NCBI RefSeq assembly: GCF_009767915.1
Contig: NZ_WSRP01000009.1
Coordinates: 16,994 to 80,993, forward strand
DNA: 64,000 nucleotides
Reading direction: 5' to 3'
DNA from: Parasutterella muris
GTDB lineage: Bacteria; Pseudomonadota; Gammaproteobacteria; Burkholderiales; Burkholderiaceae_F
Numbering within the stretch: position 1 is the stretch's first letter; every line of letters begins with the position of its first letter. The notes below the pieces were generated by a model. The model worked only from the letters and a program-made list of their open reading frames with translations, did not search any database and had not been told where the DNA came from. A program made the translations under genes and the position numbers. Positions 37,717-47,719 of the stretch are shown here, piece by piece.

Positions 37717-40700
37717 CTATGATTGTGCTAAAAGTCCACCTGGACGAGATTGAACAACGATTTCTTGCTTCACAATAGCTTTAATTCGATTCGCAAGTTT
37801 TGTCATATCGGAAGCATCCTTACTTGCTTGAGTAGCGTCGGTAGAAGAAGACTCTGAAGAACTTGTTGTTGATGTGTTATTAACATTTATGACAATGCTA
37901 ATTTGATTACCACCAGCAGTCTCAGAAACACCGCCGTTATTTCTAAATGAAACAGGGATTGAACGACCGTCAGGCAGAGGAACAAATGCTTCTGGCATAG
38001 AGCCTTCGCCAAACAAAGCTAATTGTGGAGAATTTGCGACGCCACCAGAGGCATATTTGCGTAAATCAATTTCTCCGTTCGAGGTCATAATGCCACCATT
38101 AGCAAATGAACTTGGTTGCCAACCCCAACTACTAGCATCTGGAACTTTAATTCCCACGCCAGCTGTACTGCCCATCGAAACGCCTGTAGCTCCAGCTGAA
38201 CCGTTTGCAAACGCCCCTGAACTCCCGCCAACAGCACCGCCAACAGCGCCAATCACTGAGGTAATTATTCCTGTGACTGCCTTTGCCGAACTATTTGCAG
38301 ATAAAGAAGCGATAAACTCAACAATCACATTTGCGGCAGACGAAAAAGCATTCTTAAGCCATTCAATTGGGCTTCCACAAAGTTCCATGAACCCATCTGC
38401 GAGAGAGGAAATCCCGTTTCCCATCCAAGAAAATATTTCCTTCGTTGAGTTCCAAAGAGAACCACATCCTTCAGAAAAAGAAGTGGTAAAGGAATCCCAC
38501 CAAGTTGATTGCTCCTCTCCACTTGCGGCAGTAACTAGCAACGAAGAGGTGCCGTCGTCAATGGACCCTGTATAAGAGGTTTCAACACCATTAGAGTCAA
38601 CCCCCGTTGTAGCTTTTGATTTATTTTTGCTTAGAATTAAATCTTGAATTGCCTTTCCGCCGAAAGCCGAATAAAAGCCGTTACCAAGCATGCCGACACC
38701 AACGTTGCCAGAATTCTGAAGACTTGCATCTTGTCTATCTGCTTCTTTTGTGTCGCCTAATAAAGTAGCTATGCCTTTGTTTATCGTTCCGCTAATCATA
38801 GAGAGTAACGGGGCAAACGTGCCCTGAAGAATCTGCCTTCTAATAAGAGTCAGAAGCTTATAAGCGTAGTCCCTCCAAGAATCGAGATTTCCGTCCAGCA
38901 TTTCTTCAGTCATGTCGATAAATCCCGACATCATTTCTGACTGAATGTTGTCCAAAGCGCTAGAGAGATCAGTCCATTGTCTGACTAAACTTTGTCCAAC
39001 CGTTTCATTATCTCTAAGCCACTTTTGGTCAAGCTCAAACATATTTTGATTGAAGACTTCTCTGGCTTTTACGATATTGTCTTCGATCTTTTTAACGTCT
39101 TCGCCTCTCTTTTGGGCTTCTGCTTTTTGATCTTCGAGATTAGCTATTTCGTGTTCAAAATTATCCGATTTTTGTTTTTTGTCAGCTTGATATTTTTCCC
39201 AACTAGCTTGAGTTGAATTCATGCCATAAGCACGTCTTTCAGCTTCGAGATTCTTGTTTTCAATCATTCTCGAAGATGTGCTCTTCATTAACTCTGCACT
39301 AGCGGTATTTAGCTTTATTTCATTTGTGATCTTTTTAATTTGTTCATAGATCGGAGACTTGGGGTCAAGCTGACTAAGAAATTTGGCAACTTCTCTATTT
39401 AAAGAAGTGATGGCAGTCGGAAGTTTTTCAACACCACCGTTTGCTACTAATTCAGAAGCGACATCTAAATCCTCTTCGGCTTTTGCAGAACTTTGAGCAA
39501 ATTTAGAAGCGGCGTTTTCTGCTAATTTAAATTGCTCAGCTAAATATTTCATCTCAGCGAGTTCGCCAAGAGTCTTTTTAGTTACAGGGTCTTTCTTATT
39601 CCAATCAACATTTTCAGCCGACAATCCCTTCTTCTTATCAATAAGATAAGGAGAATCTTGCGGATTCTTATTACTTAAAGAAAGACCTCCGTTAAGAAGT
39701 TTCTGCAAGACAACTGCTCTGGCATAATCCATGCCCTTCTTGCCTTGTCCCGCCAGCAGAGACAATGTATTGGCTTTACCTTCTTCAATCTGAGCTTGAA
39801 GAGTATTTAAGAACTTAACATTCTGAGGAACGTAATAAGACGGCGGAGTGCCTTTGTCTTTGGGAGTAGCTAAGTCTGTAAATGGGGACTCTTTATAAGC
39901 CTTCTTCCCATTTTTGTCTAAAACAATATGCGGATTATCAGCAAAAAATAACTTACTAGTATCGACAACAATTGAACCGCCACCATTTTTAATACTTTCT
40001 TGAAGCGTTCCGTCAACACGTATTTCAGTGCCGATCTTATCGCTCTCCAAAGAAGTCAAACCTGTCTTTAGAAGCTGTCTGCTCACCAGTTCGCTCAAAA
40101 GCTCAGAAAATGCATATAAAGCTTTCTCGTTGTCTTTTACTGTTTTAGTAAGCTCGGTAAACGCTTCATATTCTTCCTTGGTTGCTTCAACAATCAGGGC
40201 ATCTACACGAGCCAGCTCAGCCTTTTTCTTCTCTTTTTGTTCGTCTGTTTCGGCATTGAACTTAAGAACCTTTTCTCGATAATCAAGAAGGTTTTTGTAC
40301 TCGTATTCTTTGTCATTGCCTGCGGGATTAAAGAAGGAGGAGCGAATTGTCCCGTTAAGAAGGTTGTCTACCGCCTTCTGATTTTTAGCGACATAGTTGG
40401 AAAACATATCGCCAAGTTTTTCACCTAGTTCAAAATTAGCGGTCTTTTCAAACTGAACATAGCCATCTTTATCTTCTTTGACGTACTTCCAGTTTGCTTT
40501 ACCGTTAGCTTGAGCAATTTCTGTCTTCAGGTCGTAATTGGAGCGTTCAAGTTTCCCAAGAGCATCTATTAACTCCTTGAGCACGGTCTGTTGGTTGATG
40601 TCTTGAATGTTAAAGTCTTCACGCAGAAAACCCTTCTTCGTCAAAAGATCAACAATATCCTGTACTGACTCGTTATTTGCTCCAATATAGCTAGTCTGAG

Positions 40701-43700
40701 GATCGTCCCCCGTCAAACCAACTGCTGAAACGCTTTCTCCGTTCTTGACCTTAGTTCTTAGCGCTTCGGTAAATTCGCCACCGTAGTATGCCCCGATTAA
40801 ATTCTTTGTATTTTCAATAAGGTCAACGGTTTCATGCTGTTTCTGAGTTGCTTTGTTGGCCTTATCTTGCTCTTCCTGGAAAATGCTATGAGCTTTCCAT
40901 TTGGCTTTCAGCTTATCCAGCTTTTCTTCAATAATATTGCCGATACGCTTTGATTCGCCATCGATTTTTACTTCAATGTCGGCAAACCAAGAAGCAACAA
41001 TAGAACCTAAGTCAAAAGCTAATAAGGCAGTGCCAACCATCGGCAACATTCTCAAGAACAAGCCGCCAATTTTGGTAACGATTTTAGATACAGAAGTGTA
41101 AAGCTTGAAAATACGACCGTTTACCTTAGAACAAAAGGCGTCTATTTCTTGATATGCAGTTGGAATTTGAGAGTTGAAATATCTCTTTGATTCGATTTCG
41201 GGAGAAATTGGACCAAAGTTTGAGGTCACTCCCCAACTTCTGTCCATAGCTTTACGCCAATTCTTTTTTTGTTCTTGCTCTTGAAGACTTTTCAGCTCCA
41301 TTTTGCCCCTTGCAACGTTATTTAAACGTTGAAAGGCCATCGCAACCATGCCAATTGCAGGAGCAAGAGCTACTGTGGCCGCTAACATGCCGTTCAGACT
41401 TGTTAATAGCGGGTGACTTTCGTTAAATTCAGCGATCTCAGTAATGAACTTAGAAACAGAACGAGTAAGGTCTGCAAAGTCTGCAACGATCGGCTTCATC
41501 GACTCTCCGAGTCTTGTCATTGCGACTGTAAACTCTTGCGAAGCGACGTTCCAGTTTCCTTTTGCGTACTGTTGCTGAAACCACTCCATTGGGTCCATCT
41601 GTTTTTGAGCAGATTCAATTGTGTAGCCAGAACGCTTCAGAAAGAATGGGTTCATAAAGGTTGCCATAGCCGTTGTGGTACGGTGTTGGAAACCCATCTG
41701 AGCAATTAAAGATGTAATCGCTTTCTGTTCGTCTAATACATTGACGTTCTTTAGAGTTTTGTTTTTACTGTCAATCTGATCGTCACGATAGAACTTTCGG
41801 GCCTTCTTTTCATCCCACTTACCATTTCTATCAAGATAAGTGCCACGCAAGAACGCTTCACGCATTGCGCCCATGGTTTTAACAGGGTCGTCCCACATAC
41901 CCTGCTTATCTTTAAAACCTGCTTTGGCAATTTCCTTATCAGCGCCGCCCAGAATCTCCATTGTTTGCTGAGCAATGTTTTTCATATTGCTCATGGCCTG
42001 AACGAACGTGATGCCGCCTTGAGTTGCTCCTCCGTCAACTTCCATGTCCATTAGGCGAGACAACTTCCCATCTGGCGTAATGTTAAATAGCTCAGACATC
42101 ATCTTCTTGGCAGAGATAGATGTTGGTTTGCCCGAAGCTGTTAACTGCAACATCTTAATCAAGTTACCAACTGTGGAAATGCCTGCGCCCGCACCACCGC
42201 CACCGCCATGACCAGCGACTTTAATCTGTTCAGCAAAAGCAACGAGGTTTAATAAACCTTGGTCGCTCATCAGCGGAGCGCCTGGACCTAGGTTACGAAG
42301 AATCGTTTCAAAGTCTTTAACCGTGACCTTACCGCCCGTAACGTTCTCAACCTGCCAAAGTGTTTTGAACGTTTTTAACATGGCCGAAGGGTCAAGAGTC
42401 TGCTGTCTCGCTTCAACAACACCGAAGTAGTTTTTGATGATGTTGGCAATTGTGTCATTTGAATAACCAAGCATCTTGCTACCCTGAGCATATTTCACTG
42501 CTTCAGGAAGAACCATCTTCAATGAGTCAGGGTCAAAATGACCCATTGAAGTCATGCCAGCAAGAGTTGCGTCAATAGCTTCTGCTCTGGACAACAAAGG
42601 CGAAGATTTAAGAATTCTGTCGGCAATAACATCAAACTGTCTTCTGTCTTTTGTATTTAAGTTCCAAGTGTCAACTTGGGACTCCATTTTTTGAAGTTTT
42701 GCTACAGAATCAAAAGAGCCTCTAAGAACTCTATCTCCGAGAAAAGCTCCACCGCCATACATCAGCAAATCAGACAAGCCATGATGAATGTCGCGTTGCA
42801 GATAGTAGCGCTGACGCTCTAACAGTCTCAGCTGTTTTTCCTGCTCTTTAGTTTTGAGCTGTTGGTCACGCAACTCCTGTCTTTGCTCTTTTGCTAGTTT
42901 TTTTTGGCTTATCTCAGCTTGCTTTTGTAATCTGACGCTCTGCTTTTGATTGTCTAAAAGAATAGCGCTTGTAAGAGCGAAACCTTTTGCCGCTTCTTCG
43001 TTTTTAAAACCAAGAATTCCAGACTGTAAGTTTTGGACAGAACCCAGACCTCGAATTTTTTCTTCGATTTTCTTGCTGAGCGGGGTATAAGGCTTGCCAG
43101 CTTTCTTATTTTCCTCAACAAGTCTTGCTTGAGCAATTTCCTGTTCAGAAAGGTACCGAACCCCAAAATGTTTCGCCAATAGGCGTCCAACTTGATATTC
43201 GTTGGACTTTTTTATATTGTCGATGTAGGCAGTTTCGGTTGCAAGCTGTCTCTGATTAGCTAACAGTCTCTTTTCGAGTTTTTGATAATCGGCTCGATTA
43301 GCATATTTGGGCGTTACAGAGCGAATTTTGTTGATGGCTTCTTGATCTTGTCTAATTTCAGCCATCAGCTTCTTACGCTCTTTTTCTTTCTTTTGAATGT
43401 CGTCGAAGAGCTGTAATTGAGCTAACTGTTGCTGTCTCTGCTTCTTATACTCAGTAGTAACCCCTTTGGCTTTTGCTAATATTTCTGCGCTTTGCCCAGC
43501 AAAACTAGCGTATCCCCCTTTCAGACTGTCAACAAGCTCTTTCATTCTTGCGAGCGACTTATCGTCGTCCATTCGCAGAAGAGATTTTTTAGCACCGCCC
43601 TTTAGGTATGGGTTTGTCTTTCGGCCATGAGCGTAAACAACTTGAAGATTTTGAACAGTTGTATCTAATGTCCCCTCTCGGACATTCTCAAACTCTTTCT

Positions 43701-43905
43701 TGATTCTTTTTGCCGACGCTTCAACTTGCTTAGCTGTCTTACTAAAATGCGAGCTCAAGTTGTCTGCCGCTTCTTGTCCAGCCTTTTGAACCTTTTTAAA
43801 CTCGTCTGTTAGTTCAGCAACTTTCTGTTTGGAGCTTTTGGTTTCGTTTTTAAATTGCGAAGCGTCAAGTCCAAGAGAAATTGTCAGAGAATCAATTTGC
43901 GCCAT
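37717..43905 (-). CDS. H: Tape measure protein (lambda H-like)
   Basis: A 2062-residue protein, by far the longest here, which sets tail length and enters the host envelope at infection. It starts MAQIDSLTISLGLDAS, has long coiled coils (60-380 and 1450-1640), hydrophobic segments around 850-880 and a Gly/Ala-rich stretch near 1880-1930, and ends in a Ser/Thr-rich region. At roughly 1.5 angstrom per residue this predicts a tail of about 300 nm (rule of thumb). Confidence 0.95.
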   Translation of the reverse strand: MAQIDSLTISLGLDASQFKNETKSSKQKVAELTDEFKKVQKAGQEAADNLSSHFSKTAKQVEASAKRIKKEFENVREGTLDTTVQNLQVVYAHGRKTNPYLKGGAKKSLLRMDDDKSLARMKELVDSLKGGYASFAGQSAEILAKAKGVTTEYKKQRQQQLAQLQLFDDIQKKEKERKKLMAEIRQDQEAINKIRSVTPKYANRADYQKLEKRLLANQRQLATETAYIDNIKKSNEYQVGRLLAKHFGVRYLSEQEIAQARLVEENKKAGKPYTPLSKKIEEKIRGLGSVQNLQSGILGFKNEEAAKGFALTSAILLDNQKQSVRLQKQAEISQKKLAKEQRQELRDQQLKTKEQEKQLRLLERQRYYLQRDIHHGLSDLLMYGGGAFLGDRVLRGSFDSVAKLQKMESQVDTWNLNTKDRRQFDVIADRILKSSPLLSRAEAIDATLAGMTSMGHFDPDSLKMVLPEAVKYAQGSKMLGYSNDTIANIIKNYFGVVEARQQTLDPSAMLKTFKTLWQVENVTGGKVTVKDFETILRNLGPGAPLMSDQGLLNLVAFAEQIKVAGHGGGGGAGAGISTVGNLIKMLQLTASGKPTSISAKKMMSELFNITPDGKLSRLMDMEVDGGATQGGITFVQAMSNMKNIAQQTMEILGGADKEIAKAGFKDKQGMWDDPVKTMGAMREAFLRGTYLDRNGKWDEKKARKFYRDDQIDSKNKTLKNVNVLDEQKAITSLIAQMGFQHRTTTAMATFMNPFFLKRSGYTIESAQKQMDPMEWFQQQYAKGNWNVASQEFTVAMTRLGESMKPIVADFADLTRSVSKFITEIAEFNESHPLLTSLNGMLAATVALAPAIGMVAMAFQRLNNVARGKMELKSLQEQEQKKNWRKAMDRSWGVTSNFGPISPEIESKRYFNSQIPTAYQEIDAFCSKVNGRIFKLYTSVSKIVTKIGGLFLRMLPMVGTALLAFDLGSIVASWFADIEVKIDGESKRIGNIIEEKLDKLKAKWKAHSIFQEEQDKANKATQKQHETVDLIENTKNLIGAYYGGEFTEALRTKVKNGESVSAVGLTGDDPQTSYIGANNESVQDIVDLLTKKGFLREDFNIQDINQQTVLKELIDALGKLERSNYDLKTEIAQANGKANWKYVKEDKDGYVQFEKTANFELGEKLGDMFSNYVAKNQKAVDNLLNGTIRSSFFNPAGNDKEYEYKNLLDYREKVLKFNAETDEQKEKKKAELARVDALIVEATKEEYEAFTELTKTVKDNEKALYAFSELLSELVSRQLLKTGLTSLESDKIGTEIRVDGTLQESIKNGGGSIVVDTSKLFFADNPHIVLDKNGKKAYKESPFTDLATPKDKGTPPSYYVPQNVKFLNTLQAQIEEGKANTLSLLAGQGKKGMDYARAVVLQKLLNGGLSLSNKNPQDSPYLIDKKKGLSAENVDWNKKDPVTKKTLGELAEMKYLAEQFKLAENAASKFAQSSAKAEEDLDVASELVANGGVEKLPTAITSLNREVAKFLSQLDPKSPIYEQIKKITNEIKLNTASAELMKSTSSRMIENKNLEAERRAYGMNSTQASWEKYQADKKQKSDNFEHEIANLEDQKAEAQKRGEDVKKIEDNIVKAREVFNQNMFELDQKWLRDNETVGQSLVRQWTDLSSALDNIQSEMMSGFIDMTEEMLDGNLDSWRDYAYKLLTLIRRQILQGTFAPLLSMISGTINKGIATLLGDTKEADRQDASLQNSGNVGVGMLGNGFYSAFGGKAIQDLILSKNKSKATTGVDSNGVETSYTGSIDDGTSSLLVTAASGEEQSTWWDSFTTSFSEGCGSLWNSTKEIFSWMGNGISSLADGFMELCGSPIEWLKNAFSSAANVIVEFIASLSANSSAKAVTGIITSVIGAVGGAVGGSSGAFANGSAGATGVSMGSTAGVGIKVPDASSWGWQPSSFANGGIMTSNGEIDLRKYASGGVANSPQLALFGEGSMPEAFVPLPDGRSIPVSFRNNGGVSETAGGNQISIVINVNNTSTTSSSESSSTDATQASKDASDMTKLANRIKAIVKQEIVVQSRPGGLLAQS

Positions 43906-43913
43906 TTGCTCGC

Positions 43914-44623
43914 CTATTTTTTATTATTTTTGTTTTGTCTGCGAATAGTGCGTTTCAAGTCATCAATCTGATTACGATTCAAACGCTCACTCATTGGGTC
44001 AATTTTTACTTTTTGAACTTCACCAATTTGAAGCACGAGGCTATCCCTTAATTGCTTGACCCCTTCTCCTCCTGCCATGCCCGTTGCCACCGCAACATGC
44101 TGAATGCTCAAACTCCGAACATCAAAAGAGGCTTGAATTCTTTCGATATTTGAAACTAGCGTCCAAAAAAAACGAATCGGCAAGGAAAGCAATTCCTTAT
44201 AGCCGATTCCATAGAAGTGCATCACCCGACAAAAGAAGTATCCGAAATCGATACTTTCAATTGTCGGTGTTGTTACTTTCCCGCTTCAGTCGTACCTTCT
44301 TTTGCTTCGGCCTCAACCTTTTCATCTTCGGTCGATTCTTCGTCAGCGTCGTTTCTAATAAAACGAATGATTGTTCCTAACTGGACAGCTGATGCTTGCA
44401 ACAGAACTTCTTCGGAAATGTCGGGAATAAACTTTCTAATTAAAGCAATCATTGCTCCAATCTGTTCTTGAACCGTGTCAATATTTGCAGTCTGTTTTTC
44501 AAACTCGGCGATTTCTAAGAAAAGCTGCACGCTAGTTGCTTTTACAGCATATTTTTTTCTATTCAGAATGATCTCTTTTTTTACAAGAGGAGCAATTGTG
44601 TCAATGTTTAAAAGTTTTGTCAT
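43914..44623 (-). CDS. Tail assembly chaperone fusion made by -1 frameshift (lambda GT-like)
   Basis: The G-like frame (44273-44623) and the T-like frame (43914-44225 and its upstream continuation) are joined by a -1 shift at GGGAAAG, 44276-44282. After the shift the frame reads SGKVTTPTIES, then YGIGYKELLSLP. The fusion of about 235 residues would be made in small amounts. Position, order and site match lambda G/GT. Confidence 0.85.
44273..44623 (-). CDS. G: Tail assembly chaperone (lambda G-like)
   Basis: A 116-residue acidic chaperone for the tape measure. The N-terminal 80 residues are folded and the C-terminus is Glu-rich (DADEESTEDEKVEAEAKEG). Its stop codon lies right after the slippery site, so most ribosomes make this short form. 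Confidence 0.85.
   Translation of the reverse strand: MTKLLNIDTIAPLVKKEIILNRKKYAVKATSVQLFLEIAEFEKQTANIDTVQEQIGAMIALIRKFIPDISEEVLLQASAVQLGTIIRFIRNDADEESTEDEKVEAEAKEGTTEAGK
44276..44282 (-). promoter_or_regulatory. Programmed -1 frameshift site GGGAAAG
   Basis: In frame gcG-GGA-AAG-TAA, the same heptamer as used in lambda G/GT. It directly precedes the G stop codon. Confidence 0.85.
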
Positions 44624-44699
44624 TGTTTTTGAAAAGGTGAGATTAAGAAAATGCGCAGATTGCCCTTTTCTTTCTTATTATCGCAATCCGCACATAACA

Positions 44700-45230
44700 C
44701 TATGCAGTGGCAGTAATATCTCCCATGGCAAATAACCTGCCTCTGTCATCGGTATAACCTTTGAACGTGACGGGAAAAATCTTTTCCTCATCATGTTTGT
44801 AGCTAAATTCAACAGTGCCCGAAGTTGCACACTTGTACAGAACAAAATCGTCCTCTCTTTCCCATGTTTCGTTTGTTACGGGATGCAGAACTAATTCTTT
44901 TGCAATGTCCAACATGCTTGTGCCTGATGCCGTAGGGACTTCAATTCTTCTTTTTGAGGTATCTTCAAGATCAACTACCAAAGAAGCGCCAGGCATAATC
45001 TGAATGGCATTCTCCAGAGTTGTTTCTGCAAGAGGGACTGTTACTTGAACTCTTCGAGATGTAATGAAATCGTTGACTGGCGTGTCACCGTATTGATCGA
45101 CATTTACCTCGTGTGTTTCAGTAGTGATAGAAACATCCACACCGCCCTTGGTATATCCCAAGTCAACGCCTCCGAACATTACTCGACAAACGCCTAACTT
45201 GATGTTTCTTACATCAGATGAACCAGCCAT
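44700..45230 (-). CDS. Tail tube protein paralog 2 (no C-terminal extension)
   Basis: A 176-residue tail-tube-type protein, clearly paralogous to the first 175 residues of the gene at 45900-46925 (shared LGYTKGGVDVSI, TETHEV, VPLAETTLENA, LFAMGD). It lacks the Ig-like extension. It has its own promoter and operator upstream (45255-45300), so the ratio of the two tube proteins could be changed during infection (inference). Confidence 0.85.
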   Translation of the reverse strand: MAGSSDVRNIKLGVCRVMFGGVDLGYTKGGVDVSITTETHEVNVDQYGDTPVNDFITSRRVQVTVPLAETTLENAIQIMPGASLVVDLEDTSKRRIEVPTASGTSMLDIAKELVLHPVTNETWEREDDFVLYKCATSGTVEFSYKHDEEKIFPVTFKGYTDDRGRLFAMGDITATA

Positions 45231-45254
45231 TATTGTTATTATGTAAAGCTATTT

Positions 45255-45300
45255 TAAGTAAATGATTACTTATTTTAATGGATAAAAGGGTGATTGTCAA
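45255..45300 (-). promoter_or_regulatory. Strong promoter with operator copy 4, inside the tail operon
   Basis: Minus strand TTGACA (45295-45300), 17-base spacer, TAAAAT (45272-45277), overlapping by one base the perfect palindrome TAAGTAA-ATGA-TTACTTA (45255-45272). It drives tube paralog 2 and the genes after it. Confidence 0.85.
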
Positions 45301-45897
45301 CTAAAAGCGTTTCTGCTTTTTCATAATGACAAATCTCTCAATGGTTTTTTCAATGGCTTCGACAACACGTCTTTTGATTAGACCGCTCTCGTTAACCTCT
45401 TCCATCGCCCGATACATAAAAGCGCCACCGACATCGATACCACTGGATGCTTGCTTGGCCAGAGATTTAGGACCTAAACCCCAGAGCTTATTTGTGCCAG
45501 GCATTGGCCATTTTTCAGTTGTTCCCCATGGCAGATACTCATGCACAAGCATTGCGTAGTCGCCCACTCTTTTGTTTCCTGCCATGGCATTGATATCAAC
45601 GCCGATAGTCCAGGCATTTTTATTAAATCTGCTTTTCGAATCTCGGCCTTGTTTGCCATAAGCACCCTGACCAACAGACTGAAAAGTAATGGCGTCTTCA
45701 AGATTGTATTCATCTACTGGCGCCATTCTTTTAGCCATCTTTGCAACTTTCTTGGCTTCGCTTTCAAGTTGTGCACGAGCAGTGCGAGTCGTGTCGCTTT
45801 CGAGACGCTCTATTGTTAAATACAAAGACTCCCAACCCTTCTGATTTTTATAGGGATTGCTTCCTCTACTGCCAGTATATTTAGGAGCCTTTGCCAT
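45301..45897 (-). CDS. HK97 gp10-like tail completion protein
   Basis: A 198-residue basic protein. KKVAKMAKRMAPVDEYNLEDAI and the later YAMLVHEYLPWGTT follow the pattern of HK97 gp10-like, Z-like tail completion proteins. Here it lies between the two tail tube genes rather than before them, which is unusual and consistent with tube duplication around it. Confidence 0.8.
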   Translation of the reverse strand: MAKAPKYTGSRGSNPYKNQKGWESLYLTIERLESDTTRTARAQLESEAKKVAKMAKRMAPVDEYNLEDAITFQSVGQGAYGKQGRDSKSRFNKNAWTIGVDINAMAGNKRVGDYAMLVHEYLPWGTTEKWPMPGTNKLWGLGPKSLAKQASSGIDVGGAFMYRAMEEVNESGLIKRRVVEAIEKTIERFVIMKKQKRF

Positions 45898-45899
45898 AC

Positions 45900-46925
45900 T
45901 TAAGCGTTAACAACCTTTGAAGTGTCAATGACGTAATACGTCAAATCACCTTCATCTTCGCCGCCCTTAGTCCACTGAAGCTGAATAACAACGTCCGCCA
46001 TACCGTTTTCAGTATGATCGACGTACATTGTGAAGCCCTGTTCACCGTTGTAAACGTTGTCTTCAAGGGCATTTACGCCACCAAGTGTCGCTTTAGCCCC
46101 CTTAGCATACTTAAAGCCATCTACTCCGTCAGGAGCAACCAGCGCAAATCCAACCCAGTGACCGAGTCTGTTCTGACCGTTTTCATGATTGACTAGATCA
46201 TTAGCGGTAATTTCAACTTTAACCTGCTTGCCGCCATCACTCTTAGCACTCACTGCATAGTCAGTACAAAGGTTTTCATCCGCTACTGTTTCAGAAGCAT
46301 CGTGAAGAATAGCGGCAAAAACATTATTGACAGGTGTTGTGTAAGTGGCGGCAGGGTTAAAATTTTCAGAGCCCTCATCAGGAGGAGTCTGACCGCTGGC
46401 CATAGCGGTAACATCGCCCATTGCAAAGAGCTTACCTTCTTCATCAGGATAAGCTTTAAATGTGCAAGAGAAGATGCGTTCTTCGTCAAGGTTGTAGCTG
46501 TAATCCATCTGGCCAGGAGTAGCGGCACGATAGATGATTAAATCATCTTCACGATTGTCGTCTGCGTTTGCAATTGGATGCAGACGAAGTCTCTGAGCAT
46601 AATCCATCAGAGAAAGACCTGTGCCAGTCGGCACATCAACGTAGCGCTTAGTTGTGTCTTCAGCGTCAGTTAAAAGCTGAGCACCAGGCATAATTTTGAC
46701 TGCGTTTTCCAGAGTTGTTTCCGCCAGAGGGACTGTCACTTCTGCGGTACGAGCCGTGATGTATTCGTTAATTGGTGTATTGCCGAGCTGATCGACGGTT
46801 ACTTCATGAGTTTCTGTTGCAATAGAAACGTCCACGCCGCCTTTCGTATAGCCCAAGTCTTCTTCTTTGTCTCCGAAGTAAACACGGCACACGCCAAGTT
46901 TTACATTTTTTGTATTACTTGCCAT
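45900..46925 (-). CDS. Major tail tube protein with C-terminal Ig-like domain
   Basis: A 341-residue protein. Residues 1-175 are the tube domain; a Pro/Gly linker (GQTPPDEGSENFNPAAT) leads to a C-terminal beta domain of about 140 residues, probably Ig-like and displayed on the tail surface. Such domains may stick to cell surfaces or mucus. Confidence 0.85.
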   Translation of the reverse strand: MASNTKNVKLGVCRVYFGDKEEDLGYTKGGVDVSIATETHEVTVDQLGNTPINEYITARTAEVTVPLAETTLENAVKIMPGAQLLTDAEDTTKRYVDVPTGTGLSLMDYAQRLRLHPIANADDNREDDLIIYRAATPGQMDYSYNLDEERIFSCTFKAYPDEEGKLFAMGDVTAMASGQTPPDEGSENFNPAATYTTPVNNVFAAILHDASETVADENLCTDYAVSAKSDGGKQVKVEITANDLVNHENGQNRLGHWVGFALVAPDGVDGFKYAKGAKATLGGVNALEDNVYNGEQGFTMYVDHTENGMADVVIQLQWTKGGEDEGDLTYYVIDTSKVVNA

Positions 46926-47364
46926 TTTTTCTTCTTTTTATCTTAGTTGTTGAAATAGAGTTGTTTTCTTCTTCTGAAGAAATTTCGTCATAGATAATTC
47001 GCATGTTCACTGAAAATTCACGCAAATTACCGTTTGACAAAGGAAAGACCATCGGCGACGTGATAGGTCGGCAGATACGAACGTTCATATTGCCAACCAC
47101 TGTCGGTTGCTCGATGTACAACGAATCAGTTGCCTTTTGGAGCATCTCTTGTCCAACTGCATGATTCGCCGCTCTGACAATGAGACGAAAAGTCGCTTTC
47201 ATGAAACCTGGAAGCTCATAATCAATCTTATCGCCTGAAATTGATGAACGCAGAACGGTGCCAGTGGATGAGTCTGAGGGCAAAGTGTCTACAAAAATGT
47301 CTTTTGCGCACTTTCCACATCCTTTCTCTTCCATTCTTTCAGCGAGGGCTAAAAAATCAATCAT
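46915..47364 (-). CDS. Tail terminator-like protein
   Basis: A 149-residue protein counted from ATG 47364 (MIDFLALAERMEEKGCG), which overlaps the gene before it by eight bases; a longer start reads through unlikely sequence. Its place between head-tail joining proteins and the tail tube suggests tail terminator (U-like). The family match is weak. Confidence 0.6.
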   Translation of the reverse strand: MIDFLALAERMEEKGCGKCAKDIFVDTLPSDSSTGTVLRSSISGDKIDYELPGFMKATFRLIVRAANHAVGQEMLQKATDSLYIEQPTVVGNMNVRICRPITSPMVFPLSNGNLREFSVNMRIIYDEISSEEENNSISTTKIKRRKNGK

Positions 47365-47719
47365 CGTCTGCTTCGTTCCAAATTTTGCAAAGCGCTTCAG
47401 TATGATCGTGTTCGCCACGAATACTAAAGCGAACGTGCAACCCAATAATTTTTAATCGAAGTCCTTTAAACTCAATCAGATCATCAATGTCAGCCTCGGT
47501 ATCTTTTTCAAGAATTAACCAATAGTCGGCTGTAATTTCTTGGGCGTTACCTCGTGAAGCTGAAGAATCTGCTCGCACTGAGGATTTTGTTGAATTCTTT
47601 TTTGCTTTGAGAATTGCACAGTTTTCTGTGATTCTTCGCTCGACGTGTTTTTGCCCGTAAATGTCCATTGCGCCCATCTTCACAATGATGCAACGTTGAT
47701 TCGGAACAAAAAGCGTCAT
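47357..47719 (-). CDS. Head-tail joining protein (stopper-like)
   Basis: A 120-residue protein of beta-rich composition (DIDDLIEFKGLRLKIIGLHV). In position and size it fits a head-closure or stopper protein. No strong motif. Confidence 0.55.
   Translation of the reverse strand: MTLFVPNQRCIIVKMGAMDIYGQKHVERRITENCAILKAKKNSTKSSVRADSSASRGNAQEITADYWLILEKDTEADIDDLIEFKGLRLKIIGLHVRFSIRGEHDHTEALCKIWNEADDD

Noticed and set aside
38057..38575. A Pro/Ala-rich + strand frame of 172 residues opposite the tape measure
   Set aside because: Reverse reading of a Gly/Ala/Ser-rich stretch; no start signals.
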